The notes: generated from the letters alone by a model not told the origin. A stretch of 64,000 nt of DNA from Vibrio tarriae (GCF_002216685.1 NZ_CP022352.1:1042396-1106395); one strand, 5' to 3'; counted from the first letter of the stretch, positions 57,355-64,000 are shown. Numbers and translations: made by a program.

Positions 57355-58239
57355 ATGGTTAAGCCAAATCCTCTTTTATGGTTAACAGGCATGCTACTCA
57401 GCACGCCTGCTTTTGCTGATCCAACGGGGTGGTTTGAAAAGAACACCCCGTTAACTCAAGCTCATCAACATCTCTTAAACAATGATTTAGAAAGTATGTT
57501 CAGCTCATTGGTGGAAGTGTGGCAGCTTGAAAAAAATAAAAACCTGAAAACACATCTGAACAATTTATTGATTCAGTCTTTAAGCGTGGATTGCGGTCGA
57601 GGGCTAGATAACAAGCCATTTCCAGATTGGATTCAGGGAGTGACCATTCGACGAGTTGATGTGCAAAGCCCTGGACGAGATGCTTATCAAGTTGCGATTG
57701 ATACCAAAACCAAAGTTCCTATTACCGATATTCGTCTGACCAAATGGGTGGACAAAGTCGTCTCTACCGACAGTTCACTTACCAATAGAAGCGACAGTGT
57801 CACAACAAACATTTATACCTATGCTCAACGCTATAATTTGACGAACCCATTGAGTGCAGGGTTGTATCGCATCGATATTACCGCCGCAGATCAGGAATCA
57901 TGGAGTGCATGGGTCATTTTTGGCGACACGATAGCCAAGCAAGTAGTGCGTTGGACATCAAAAGATGAGTGGCAGATTCAGAAGACCGAATTGCTTAATT
58001 CACACTGTCCGTTACCGAAATTATCTATTTCAGTCTTTGATCATATTGATGGTAACTATAAACAGATTTGGAGTGAGAGTTATGAATCGGATTACCCAAC
58101 CACGTTAGATAACGTTTCGTTACCGTCAGATCGTTACATTGTCACAGTTTCTATGATTCACCAACGTTGGCAAGGACCGCTAGCTATTGAACAATCTCAA
58201 GTTATTAGCAAAACCTATGATGTTAATGTAGAGGAATAG
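57355..58239 (+). CDS. vxrC: VxrC, DUF2861 protein
   Basis: About 294 residues from ATG 57355; a GTG at 57349 would overlap the vxrB stop. A signal peptide ends near TPAFAD, so it is periplasmic. It belongs, I believe, to DUF2861, confined to vibrios and relatives. Two cysteines (near 80 and 222) may form a disulfide. It is the third gene of the vxr operon with no known activity. Its position suggests a role in sensing or envelope repair. Confidence 0.82.
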   Translation: MVKPNPLLWLTGMLLSTPAFADPTGWFEKNTPLTQAHQHLLNNDLESMFSSLVEVWQLEKNKNLKTHLNNLLIQSLSVDCGRGLDNKPFPDWIQGVTIRRVDVQSPGRDAYQVAIDTKTKVPITDIRLTKWVDKVVSTDSSLTNRSDSVTTNIYTYAQRYNLTNPLSAGLYRIDITAADQESWSAWVIFGDTIAKQVVRWTSKDEWQIQKTELLNSHCPLPKLSISVFDHIDGNYKQIWSESYESDYPTTLDNVSLPSDRYIVTVSMIHQRWQGPLAIEQSQVISKTYDVNVEE

Positions 58240-58299
58240 CTGAAGATATTGGACAATATGCCGCTATAGAATAAAAAGGACGAATAGGCTTATATCATT

Positions 58300-59466
58300 A
58301 TGAAAAGAATTTCTCTTTCTGTTGGTTTTTCATTAGTTCTCACATCTCCGCTCGCCTTCAGTGCAAATTATGCAGTTGAAGCACGCGGAGATGCTATGGG
58401 CGGTGTCGGGGTTGTATCAGGTAACTTTCTCACGGGCCCCTTTTACAACCCTGCTCTGGTAGCCATTTATCGCCGTAATGATGACGCAGGTATGATTTTA
58501 CCGAGTATTGGTTTGTCTTATAACGATCCCAATGACCTCATTACTGATTTGGATAAGGTGTCTGACATCATCAACCAAAGCTCTAAAGGTGATTACAGCA
58601 ATATTGGCGAATTAAATAAGAGCCTAACCGCAATGCAAGGGGACGTACTGAATGCCGAACTCGGCGGTGTAGTAGCTTTTGCCATTCCTAACCAATTTAT
58701 TTCTGCTAACGTTTTTGGTAAAGCCTACACTGAATCCTTTGTTTCACCGATTATTGATAGCCGTGTCTGTACGGATGATCTTTGCGAGCTAGAGCGCGCA
58801 AAAGCGAGTTCGGTAAATGCCGTTTCTGTGGGAGTTACTGAGCTCGGTATTACTTTAGCCAAATACCAAACTTTCCTTGGGCAGCATATCGCTTTTGGTA
58901 TCACGCCGAAGTTGCAACGTGTGTATACCTATGTCTACGAAGCAAGCCTAAATAGCTATGATATAAAGGACCTCCGTGATAATGGAAACGGAGAAACCAT
59001 TTTCAACATGGATGCTGGTGCATTATGGTTCTACGGCCCAATCCGCATTGGTTTTGCTGCAAACAACCTAATTTCTCGCGAAATCAAAACTAAAACGATC
59101 ACTTCTGCCGTCTCAGGCAATCCTATCTCATACTCATACGATATGAAACCGCAGTACACGGTGGGTGCTGGGATTGTTGCTGATTACTTCACACTAAGCG
59201 TGGACTACGACCTTAATGAAGAAGAGCGCTACAAAGACTTCAAAGACAACACACAAATGATCCGTGTCGGTGGCGAGATCGATATCATGCGTCAGTTAAA
59301 ATTGAGGGCAGGGTACAACAAAAACCTCGCGTACGATAATACTGAAGGAACGCTTACGGCTGGTATTGGCTTGTCGCCATTGAATCTCTTCCAATTGGAT
59401 CTCGGTGCAAGTTATACCAATGAAAATGCTATGGGTGCCTATATCAACTTTCTTGCGAGTTATTAA
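58300..59466 (+). CDS. vxrD: VxrD, TraF-like barrel protein
   Basis: 388 residues with a signal peptide ending near AFSANY. After it comes EARGDAMGGVGVVSGNFL, typical of the TraF_2 family named after conjugation protein TraF but widespread on vibrio chromosomes. Repeated amphipathic strands and a terminal aromatic strand (AYINFLASY) point to an outer-membrane beta-barrel. It is the fourth vxr gene, 60 bases after vxrC. Confidence 0.82.
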   Translation: MKRISLSVGFSLVLTSPLAFSANYAVEARGDAMGGVGVVSGNFLTGPFYNPALVAIYRRNDDAGMILPSIGLSYNDPNDLITDLDKVSDIINQSSKGDYSNIGELNKSLTAMQGDVLNAELGGVVAFAIPNQFISANVFGKAYTESFVSPIIDSRVCTDDLCELERAKASSVNAVSVGVTELGITLAKYQTFLGQHIAFGITPKLQRVYTYVYEASLNSYDIKDLRDNGNGETIFNMDAGALWFYGPIRIGFAANNLISREIKTKTITSAVSGNPISYSYDMKPQYTVGAGIVADYFTLSVDYDLNEEERYKDFKDNTQMIRVGGEIDIMRQLKLRAGYNKNLAYDNTEGTLTAGIGLSPLNLFQLDLGASYTNENAMGAYINFLASY

Positions 59467-59483
59467 GCATCTCTTTATAGTGT

Positions 59484-59500
59484 GGCTCCTTTAAGGAGCC
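59484..59500 (+). promoter_or_regulatory. Palindrome sequestering the vxrE ribosome binding site
   Basis: GGCTCCTTTAAGGAGCC is a perfect palindrome. Its right arm contains AAGGAG, the ribosome binding site for the ATG at 59507. Confidence 0.75.
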
Positions 59501-59506
59501 TTATTA

Positions 59507-59668
59507 ATGTTTGATGATCTACCCACATTAACTCACGCTGAACAGCAAGTCGCCGTAGAGAAAATTCAAAAACTGATGGCAGAAGGCATCAGTACCGGAG
59601 AGGCAATCAAGATTGTTGCCCAGCAAATCCGAGAGGATAAAAAAGCGCAAAACCAAGGCACTCATTGA
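59507..59668 (+). CDS. vxrE: VxrE, UPF0181 (YoaH) family small protein
   Basis: 53 residues, beginning [20 protein letters not shown]. The match with E. coli YoaH (UPF0181: LPSLTHEQQQ, AVERIQELM, GMSSGQAI) is clear over the first 40 residues. It is a helical small protein of unknown function and the last gene of the vxr operon. Its ribosome binding site lies in a perfect hairpin 41 bases after vxrD. A terminator overlaps its final codons. Confidence 0.88.
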
Positions 59669-59679
59669 GTGCCTTTTTT
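59655..59679 (+). terminator. Terminator of the vxr operon
   Basis: AAGGCACTCA and TGAGTGCCTT form a 10-base perfect stem followed by T residues. It overlaps the vxrE stop codon. Confidence 0.92.
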
Positions 59680-59939
59680 ATTATCCGCTTTAACGGTGGT
59701 AATAATCGTAGCCAGTTTTTTCATAGTTCAAACCAGTTAAAAATACACCACCACTCGTTCATTTTTGATTTTTAATCATTAAAACAACAGGTTGCAAAAG
59801 AACATTACGCTGCCTGCTTTCGGTTTTCTTATGGAGAAATGATCTGTGTGTAATTAAATTACACCAAATAAATACCACATTGAAACGCCAGCATAATCAA
59901 CTGATAAGGTTGCAACGTCACGAAATGCTACGGTCATTA
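59680..59939. other. AT-rich flank up to the phage junction
   Basis: 260 bases of low GC without a gene. They lead to the dif-like site at 59940. In V. cholerae chromosome 2 the replication terminus recombination site dif is expected near vxrE, so this is probably the chromosomal side of that locus. Confidence 0.5.
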
Positions 59940-59973
59940 AGTGCGTATTATGTGGCCCGTCATTATGTTGAGG
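59940..59973 (+). other. attP1-type dif-like site
   Basis: XerC arm AGTGCGTATTA, a 12-base centre TGTGGCCCGTCA, and XerD-like arm TTATGTTGAGG. The V. cholerae dif1 consensus, from memory, is AGTGCGCATTA, TGTATG, TTATGTTAAAT. The longer centre is a feature of CTX-type attP sites. The same site recurs at 63874. Confidence 0.85.
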
Positions 59974-59977
59974 GGCA

Positions 59978-60055
59978 GTCGTCAGTACCATTGCGCAAGC
60001 ACTGGCGACTTCATTTGCAGCAGAACGTGGGCAGCTTGCTGCATCGTTCTGCAAA
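59978..60055 (+). other. Two hairpins between the att sites
   Basis: GTCGTCAGT pairs with ACTGGCGAC (59978-60009). TTTGCAG...AACG pairs with CGTTCTGCAAA around an inner GCAGCTTGCTGC (60014-60055). Confidence 0.6.
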
Positions 60056-60061
60056 AATGAA

Positions 60062-60091
60062 CCCGTAACATAATGTCGAGTAATACGAATT
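60062..60091 (-). other. attP2-type inverted dif-like site
   Basis: Read on the minus strand: AATTCGTATTA, then CTCGACA, then TTATGTTACGG. It faces the site at 59940 with 88 bases between, the arrangement by which single-stranded CTX phage DNA folds into a hairpin attP for XerC. Confidence 0.75.
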
Positions 60092-60117
60092 AAGGTGTTG
60101 CCCGTTTTTAAATCACG

Positions 60118-60282
60118 GCTCGATTTTCTCTGCTATACGCTCGCGTGTAGAGAGAAAATGAGCAGCCAAGCGGAAAGAACGCCAAGCACTTCCCATCATG
60201 CCGACACCGCGCGGCAGTTTCCCTCACCGTATTTTTGGACTATCTCGCGCCTCTGTGCGCGACCCTCACGTTACTGCGTGAC
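60118..60282 (+). other. Hairpin-rich probable phage origin/packaging region
   Basis: A 46-base imperfect palindrome (60118-60163, arms GCTCGATTTTCTCT and AGAGAAAATGAGC) is followed by smaller stems at 60245-60262 (TCGCGC/GCGCGA) and 60266-60281 (TCACG/CGTGA). Filamentous phages place replication origins and the packaging signal in such gene-free hairpin clusters. Which stem does what cannot be told. Confidence 0.55.
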
Positions 60283-60449
60283 CACAATGACGACCAAACG
60301 ACGGAATGACGACGACGAGAACTGAGGAGGAGGATTGGAGGAGAGCTGGGAGTAGCTTAGTGCGAATGGATGTGGATGCGGGCTTCATCCTGAAGACCGC
60401 GCCGCACCATCGCACAAGCATTCACGTAATCGGCCAAACTGACCACAGG

Positions 60450-60494
60450 GTACACTATCTTTAATAGTGTACTCTTGTCTCATTTTGAGACAAG
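60450..60494 (-). terminator. Twin hairpins ending the repressor transcript
   Basis: CTTGTCTCA/TGAGACAAG (60474-60494) and GTACACTAT/ATAGTGTAC (60450-60472) lie just past the stop of the minus-strand repressor gene. Confidence 0.7.
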
Positions 60495-60504
60495 TTTGGA
60501 TGAA

Positions 60505-60903
60505 TCACCGCTTCTTCGTTCTGGGATAAAGCAACTCGCTTGCGTGCATCTCGTCCATCTCGTCATGGTTAAGTTGCTGATACTTTAAGCTATTTATAAA
60601 ACTTTCGTGATCCTTGATATGTTGCCATGTTCTTAGCGTGATCACATCTGTTGGTGCTTGGCTAATGTGTTGCTCAATTATGAAATCATCAAGTGTGTAA
60701 CGACCATAAAGGTATCCGTTGCAAATTTCGTCTGCGGTTATACCCAAGTTTTCAGCCAACAACTTGATCTGGCTGGCTTTAGGCTCAGTATCTCCATTTT
60801 CCCACTTTAGATAAGTCTGCTTCGCAACTTTGACCCTCTTAGCGATTTCTTCTTGTGTGAATCCACATCGAGAGCGTGATTCCCTAAGTACGTCTTTAAT
60901 CAT
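60505..60903 (-). CDS. Cro/CI-type phage repressor (RstR/TlcR-like position)
   Basis: 132 residues from ATG 60903, placed by GGAGGA just upstream. The N-terminal XRE helix-turn-helix is clear: CGFTQEEIAKRVKVAKQTYL. The rest is not recognised. It is divergent from the replication gene, the place of rstR in CTX and RS1 and tlcR in TLC, and should repress that gene to keep the prophage quiet. It is not a close match to the El Tor RstR I can recall, so it would define another immunity type. Confidence 0.82.
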   Translation of the reverse strand: MIKDVLRESRSRCGFTQEEIAKRVKVAKQTYLKWENGDTEPKASQIKLLAENLGITADEICNGYLYGRYTLDDFIIEQHISQAPTDVITLRTWQHIKDHESFINSLKYQQLNHDEMDEMHASELLYPRTKKR

Positions 60904-60919
60904 TGTATCCTCCATATAG

Positions 60920-61007
60920 GTACGCTTTTTTATTAGTTTAACACCACCTTTTTACACCAATCGCTTGAAATACGCATTATTAGACTGTAACTTATAAAAA
61001 AACGTAC
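60920..61007. promoter_or_regulatory. Repressor operators and divergent promoters
   Basis: In the 121-base gap, TACGC half-sites recur: GTACGCTTTTTTATTA at 60920, TACGCATTATTAG at 60971, and inverted as TTATAAAAAAACGTAC at 60992-61007. TATAAA at 60994 is a candidate -10 box for the replication gene. Confidence 0.55.
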
Positions 61008-61024
61008 TTGACAGGGTTTTTGGC

Positions 61025-62320
61025 GTGATAGATAAGCTTAAAATATCAATACCGTTCAAAGCTGAATTTACCTTCTCGACGCATCAAGCGAAGTCGGGCG
61101 AGGCTGTGTCTTATGTTGATATTAAAGAGTGTTCACGCCGTGGCATTGGTCTTGAAGCTAAGACCATCTTCTTTACTGGTGAGGTTGGGGCAGAGCAGTA
61201 CGAAGTCGCAGACCTCCGTCATCCGTTCGAATCATTGCCAACACACTTCACTGGAATGGCATTCAAAATTTATCAGGGTACGTATCTCCGCTCCCCATGT
61301 GTTGAGTTGAAAGCGTCACCAGCCAAAATCCTCCAAGGCCATAACGTCTACGGCCCAACATCTATCGAGGTTGGAGCCATCGAAATGTTGATGGCGTTCT
61401 ACAACAATTATTCTGACGTCTACGAAATGCTAGATGTTCACTTGGCAACGCTGGATGCCATTGATGCCACTTACTCAGCGCGTGTGAAAACTGAGCTTCA
61501 AGCTAGACAAGTTATCCAGCAACTGAAAAACGTATCCAATAAGCAGATGAGAACCGCCGTACGCAATGAGCATGAAACCACTGTGTACTTCAATAAAGGC
61601 TCTCGCCACTGCGATCGTAAAGCCTATCTAAAAGGCCCCGAATTTAACCATCAATTAAATCATTTTCGGTCACTTCAAGAAAAAGGTGATACGTCGTATG
61701 ACCGTGTTATTGACGTTATGTCTGACCCAAGATTGATTAACTACGCTCGGCATCTTGTTCGCCTCGAAGCCGGAGCACATCGCAGATACCTAGACGACTT
61801 AGACATACCAAAGAACCTGTTCGACGCAATTAACTACCAGAAACAATACGAATCTACGGGACGCAACTTAATCGCTGACATCTGGACAAAAGCGTTCACA
61901 CCGTTACTAGAAGCACTGGAGGGGCAACACATGAACATCTTTAACGACGAAGAAGTGCACAACAAACTCAAGCAAACTTACTTCCGGTATACACCTAAAG
62001 GTAATGTGTCATACGCTAGAGCTGACAAGCTTTTCAGGTTCTATCGTCAGTTAGTATCTGATGGATATCATGCTACTTATCAATCGTTCACATCTCGACA
62101 AACTTTCGCTCGTCACCTAAACGACTTGCTTGCAATCGGCTTCTCCAAAGCTCAACTCCAAAACCTTCAAGGCAATGGCAACGACAATGTTGTTCCGTTG
62201 CTTCAGGTTATCGAAATCAATTTCTCACAGCAGCATCCGGCTGACTATGTAGAGCCTATCGTCGGCCATATCTCTCGCATGTATGGGTATGGTGACAACG
62301 TTATCCGTTTAACCGCTTAG
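61025..62320 (+). CDS. Phage replication initiator, gene II/X (Cri) family
   Basis: 431 residues. The central TTVYFNKGSRHCDRKAYLKG is the signature of the phage/plasmid gene II/X replication family. The C-terminal TYFRYTPKGNVSYARADKLF fits the Phage X domain. Such proteins nick the plus strand at the origin and start rolling-circle replication. TLC's Cri protein belongs to this group, while CTX and RS1 use a different one (RstA, about 360 residues). The start is GTG 61025. It is divergent from the repressor. Confidence 0.88.
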   Translation: MIDKLKISIPFKAEFTFSTHQAKSGEAVSYVDIKECSRRGIGLEAKTIFFTGEVGAEQYEVADLRHPFESLPTHFTGMAFKIYQGTYLRSPCVELKASPAKILQGHNVYGPTSIEVGAIEMLMAFYNNYSDVYEMLDVHLATLDAIDATYSARVKTELQARQVIQQLKNVSNKQMRTAVRNEHETTVYFNKGSRHCDRKAYLKGPEFNHQLNHFRSLQEKGDTSYDRVIDVMSDPRLINYARHLVRLEAGAHRRYLDDLDIPKNLFDAINYQKQYESTGRNLIADIWTKAFTPLLEALEGQHMNIFNDEEVHNKLKQTYFRYTPKGNVSYARADKLFRFYRQLVSDGYHATYQSFTSRQTFARHLNDLLAIGFSKAQLQNLQGNGNDNVVPLLQVIEINFSQQHPADYVEPIVGHISRMYGYGDNVIRLTA

Positions 62321-62396
62321 TTCAGGGGTGTGTACTCATAGGAATAGGAGCGGGTACATACCATAGAACGGCACCAACACACATAAGGACTCATTA

Positions 62397-62675
62397 ATGC
62401 TTAAAATCGAAATCTTCCCAGAAAATGCACATATCGAAACCCGCACTATCCCAAGCAAGGATGACCAGCCTGGTCGTGAGATATATGAGCAAATAGCTTA
62501 TGCACACCTCGGTGGTAAGTTCCCCGTAGAAATGAAGCTTCAACTGGAAAAAGGACAACCAGCGTATGTTGCAGGACAGTATGCAATACATCCCTCTAGC
62601 TTTGCTGTTAATAAGTACGGCTCTCTGGAGTTGAAGCGCTTCGGCTTCCTGATAGAACCCATAAACCAAAAATAA
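62397..62675 (+). CDS. Single-stranded DNA binding protein, gene V family
   Basis: 92 residues. The block KGQPAYVAGQYAIHPSSFAV aligns with EGQPAYAPGLYTVHLSSFKV of Ff phage gene V protein, and KYGSLEL with QFGSLMI. Gene V proteins coat new plus-strand DNA and stop its conversion to double strand. It follows the replication gene by 76 bases, with AAGGA near its start. With the initiator it forms an Ff-type replication module. Confidence 0.87.
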   Translation: MLKIEIFPENAHIETRTIPSKDDQPGREIYEQIAYAHLGGKFPVEMKLQLEKGQPAYVAGQYAIHPSSFAVNKYGSLELKRFGFLIEPINQK

Positions 62676-62691
62676 AGGCTAGGTTAATGTT

Positions 62692-63351
62692 ATGGAAAAC
62701 GTCAGTTCAATTTTACCGGAGCAAGACTTCTCTTGCTCCTTTGCAGACCTTTTAAAACGTCCACGCCACGCGCAAGAGCCACAAAAACTAGAGCCAAAAC
62801 GCACGATTATTCGATGGACAGAAGAGGAGAAAACACAGCTTACCGCCTTGTTTAAGCAGGGCACTAATATTGAAATCATTGCATCTCAACTCAATCGTCC
62901 GGTCGATGGCGTTCTAGGTCAAATCCGCAAGCTCGGCTTAAGACGTTGCAAGACGCTAACGCTTGAGCAAGAGCAATTCTTAAAACGTGACTTCTGGCTT
63001 TTGGGTGTCGAGGGTTGCGCTAAAAAGCTCTGTCGTAACCGTAGCACCATAGCTTATTACGCCAAGCTACTTAACCTCAAAAAACCCACTCGAGACGAAG
63101 TTGACCCACCAATCCCACGCTGTTTATTACCTTATGACATGGTTAAACGGGTAGCGATTCTACAGCGCAAATCACCGACATCGAGAAACCAAGTTGAAGA
63201 TGCGGTGGTTATCTTTTACGACAAGAACGGCCCATCAACCGCAATGATGGCCATGCACTTAGACGAACTCTGTGCAGCATTGGACACACACTTTAGACGT
63301 AAGTCTGGCGTCACCGCATCAGCTTTGATGTATGGGTATAAGGCGGTGTGA
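62692..63351 (+). CDS. Unknown phage protein with Myb/HTH-like region
   Basis: 219 residues. No named family is certain. Residues 41-85 (IRWTEEEKTQLTALFKQG, then IASQLNRPVDGVLGQIRKLG) look like a Myb/SANT or GcrA-like DNA-binding helix bundle. Residues 90-125 look like a second helix-turn-helix (GCAKKLCRNRSTIAYYAKLL). So it may bind DNA, for example as activator, antirepressor or assembly/packaging factor. It starts 16 bases after the gene V homologue. Confidence 0.7.
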   Translation: MENVSSILPEQDFSCSFADLLKRPRHAQEPQKLEPKRTIIRWTEEEKTQLTALFKQGTNIEIIASQLNRPVDGVLGQIRKLGLRRCKTLTLEQEQFLKRDFWLLGVEGCAKKLCRNRSTIAYYAKLLNLKKPTRDEVDPPIPRCLLPYDMVKRVAILQRKSPTSRNQVEDAVVIFYDKNGPSTAMMAMHLDELCAALDTHFRRKSGVTASALMYGYKAV

Positions 63352-63352
63352 T

Positions 63353-63607
63353 ATGAGCACTCGTTATAGAACTCACCGGTTTAAACGCCGTGATCATTGT
63401 CCCCAATGTGGGGATATCGACTTCCTATGCACCGAGTACATTATGGATAATCAGGTTTACATGTACGAGGAGCAGTGTCCTAGGTGTTACGACTTCTGGC
63501 AAATAGGCCTTGAAGACTCACTCAACGATTACCGTAAATTCAACAACATCACATCTGGAGGCAAGTGTGAAAAAGATCTTCTACAAGGGCGGCGTCAGCA
63601 TGGTTAA
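63353..63607 (+). CDS. Small zinc-ribbon protein A
   Basis: 84 residues from ATG 63353, whose start overlaps the TGA of the previous gene (TGATATG). CPQC and CPRC pairs (about 16-19 and 42-45) give a four-cysteine zinc ribbon, with basic residues before it. It overlaps the next gene by about 40 bases, a compact phage arrangement. The function is unknown. Confidence 0.65.
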   Translation: MSTRYRTHRFKRRDHCPQCGDIDFLCTEYIMDNQVYMYEEQCPRCYDFWQIGLEDSLNDYRKFNNITSGGKCEKDLLQGRRQHG

Positions 63608-63764
63608 TCGCCAAGATGACCCAACATATCAATGCACATCTTGTTATAAACCGTGGTTCCAAGATGAAATTTTTACAGGCTTAGTCATTATGCAGCCGCA
63701 ATGTCCATCCTGTGGGGCTGTCATTCGCAAGCTCACCAAAGACCAACCATTAATCACCAAATGA
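63567..63764 (+). CDS. Small zinc-ribbon protein B
   Basis: 65 residues from GTG 63567, which follows GGAGG; an ATG at 63600 would give 54. CTSC and CPSC pairs form another zinc ribbon. It lies in a different frame over the end of protein A. The two ribbons are not obvious copies of each other. The function is unknown. Confidence 0.6.
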   Translation: MKKIFYKGGVSMVNRQDDPTYQCTSCYKPWFQDEIFTGLVIMQPQCPSCGAVIRKLTKDQPLITK

Positions 63765-63773
63765 CAGGGAGCT

Positions 63774-63805
63774 AACTGCCATAAGGCTTAAGCTTTGTGG
63801 CAGTT
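63774..63805 (+). terminator. Hairpin ending the phage operon
   Basis: AACTGCCA and TGGCAGTT form the outer stem, with further partial pairing in the loop. No long T run follows, so it could serve as an RNA or DNA structure signal. Confidence 0.55.
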
Positions 63806-63873
63806 GAAACCTGTAACACTAATCAAGCCGCTTGAAATCTGTTACAAAAATCATCCATAAACTAAAACACCTT

Positions 63874-64000
63874 AGTGCGTATTATGTGGCCCGTCATTAT
63901 GTTGAGGGGCAGTCGTCAGTACCATTGCGCAAGCACTGGCGACTTCATTTGCAGCAGAACGTGGGCAGCTTGCTGCATCGTTCTGCAAAAATGAACCCGT
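63874..64000 (+). repeat. Second copy of the phage left end
   Basis: All 127 bases are identical to 59940-60066. The preceding bases CCTT plus the site give CCTTAGTGCGTATTATGT, which resembles the end repeat of CTX/RS1. The copy is cut by the window edge, so the next unit is unseen. Confidence 0.95.

Larger units (their letters stand above)
59940..63873 (+). mobile_element. dif-integrated satellite filamentous phage unit
   Basis: A unit of 3,934 bp bounded by direct repeats: 59940-60066 is identical over 127 bases to 63874-64000, where the window ends. It starts at a dif-like XerC/XerD site. Order of parts: attP pair, hairpin-rich origin, repressor (minus), replication initiator, ssDNA-binding protein, 219-residue protein and two zinc-ribbon proteins. 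No coat, pIII, or Zot-like gene is present, so a helper phage would be needed. It resembles RS1 and TLC of V. cholerae in layout. It may be tandemly repeated, or a related phage may follow. Confidence 0.85.

Noticed and set aside
59880..60325. Small open frames over the phage attachment and origin region
   Set aside because: They cross the att sites and hairpins, lack ribosome binding sites and overlap on both strands.
61025..62320. Initiator taken as CTX/RS1 RstA
   Set aside because: The length (431) and the VYFNKGSRHCDRKAYLKG-type motif fit the gene II/X (Cri) family better than RstA.

Overview
The window is a 64 kb stretch of a Vibrio chromosome. Gene content and order (cqsS-cqsA, a fructose PTS operon with its LacI-type regulator, clcA, pntAB, vxrABCDE) match chromosome 2 of Vibrio cholerae. 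The CqsA and CqsS proteins are close to the published V. cholerae sequences, so the source is V. cholerae or a very near relative. Most of the window is ordinary, densely packed chromosome. The last 4 kb is a mobile element of the dif-integrating filamentous phage group.

Layout. 0-4.8 kb: anaerobic ribonucleotide reductase and its activase behind two NrdR boxes, an aminotransferase and an aspartic-protease-like lipoprotein. 5-10.2 kb: fruBKA and, divergently, fruR, with three operators between them. 10.3-14.4 kb: the SbcCD nuclease. 14.5-20.5 kb: CAI-1 quorum sensing (cqsS, cqsA), a TDT-family transporter and ClcA. 20.5-27 kb: a frameshifted CobW-type GTPase, the RbgA GTPase, a chemoreceptor, an EAL protein and an unknown protein. 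27-36 kb: cytochrome b561 plus YceI, a formate/nitrite channel fused to CBS domains, a LysR regulator, a DUF1097 membrane protein, an OLD-family nuclease and a 5'-nucleotidase-like enzyme. 35.7-37.1 kb: a 31-residue membrane peptide, then a manganese (yybP-ykoY) riboswitch ahead of a TerC/Alx protein. 37-46.8 kb: PhnA, an M50 protease, a fatty-acid cis/trans isomerase, an MFS transporter, a DUF3332 lipoprotein and a diguanylate cyclase with a periplasmic sensor domain. 46.9-52 kb: tRNA-Gly(TCC), a gamma-glutamyltransferase-like enzyme, an outer-membrane barrel, a second diguanylate cyclase, ComFB and a HlyU-family protein. 52-59.7 kb: transhydrogenase pntAB and the vxrABCDE envelope-stress operon. 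Several ERIC repeats lie between genes.

59.94 kb to the end: a unit of 3,934 bp that starts with a XerC/XerD (dif-like) attachment site and ends where the same 127 bp begin again and run off the window. It holds two inverted dif-like sites about 90 bp apart (the CTX-phage type of attP), a hairpin-rich origin region, a Cro/CI-type repressor divergent from a gene II/X-type replication initiator, a gene V-type single-stranded DNA binding protein, a novel DNA-binding-like protein and two small zinc-ribbon proteins. No coat, adsorption or Zot-like assembly gene lies inside the unit. The simplest reading is a satellite filamentous phage, in the manner of RS1 or TLC, integrated beside vxrE near the expected dif site of chromosome 2 and either repeated in tandem or followed by a related phage.
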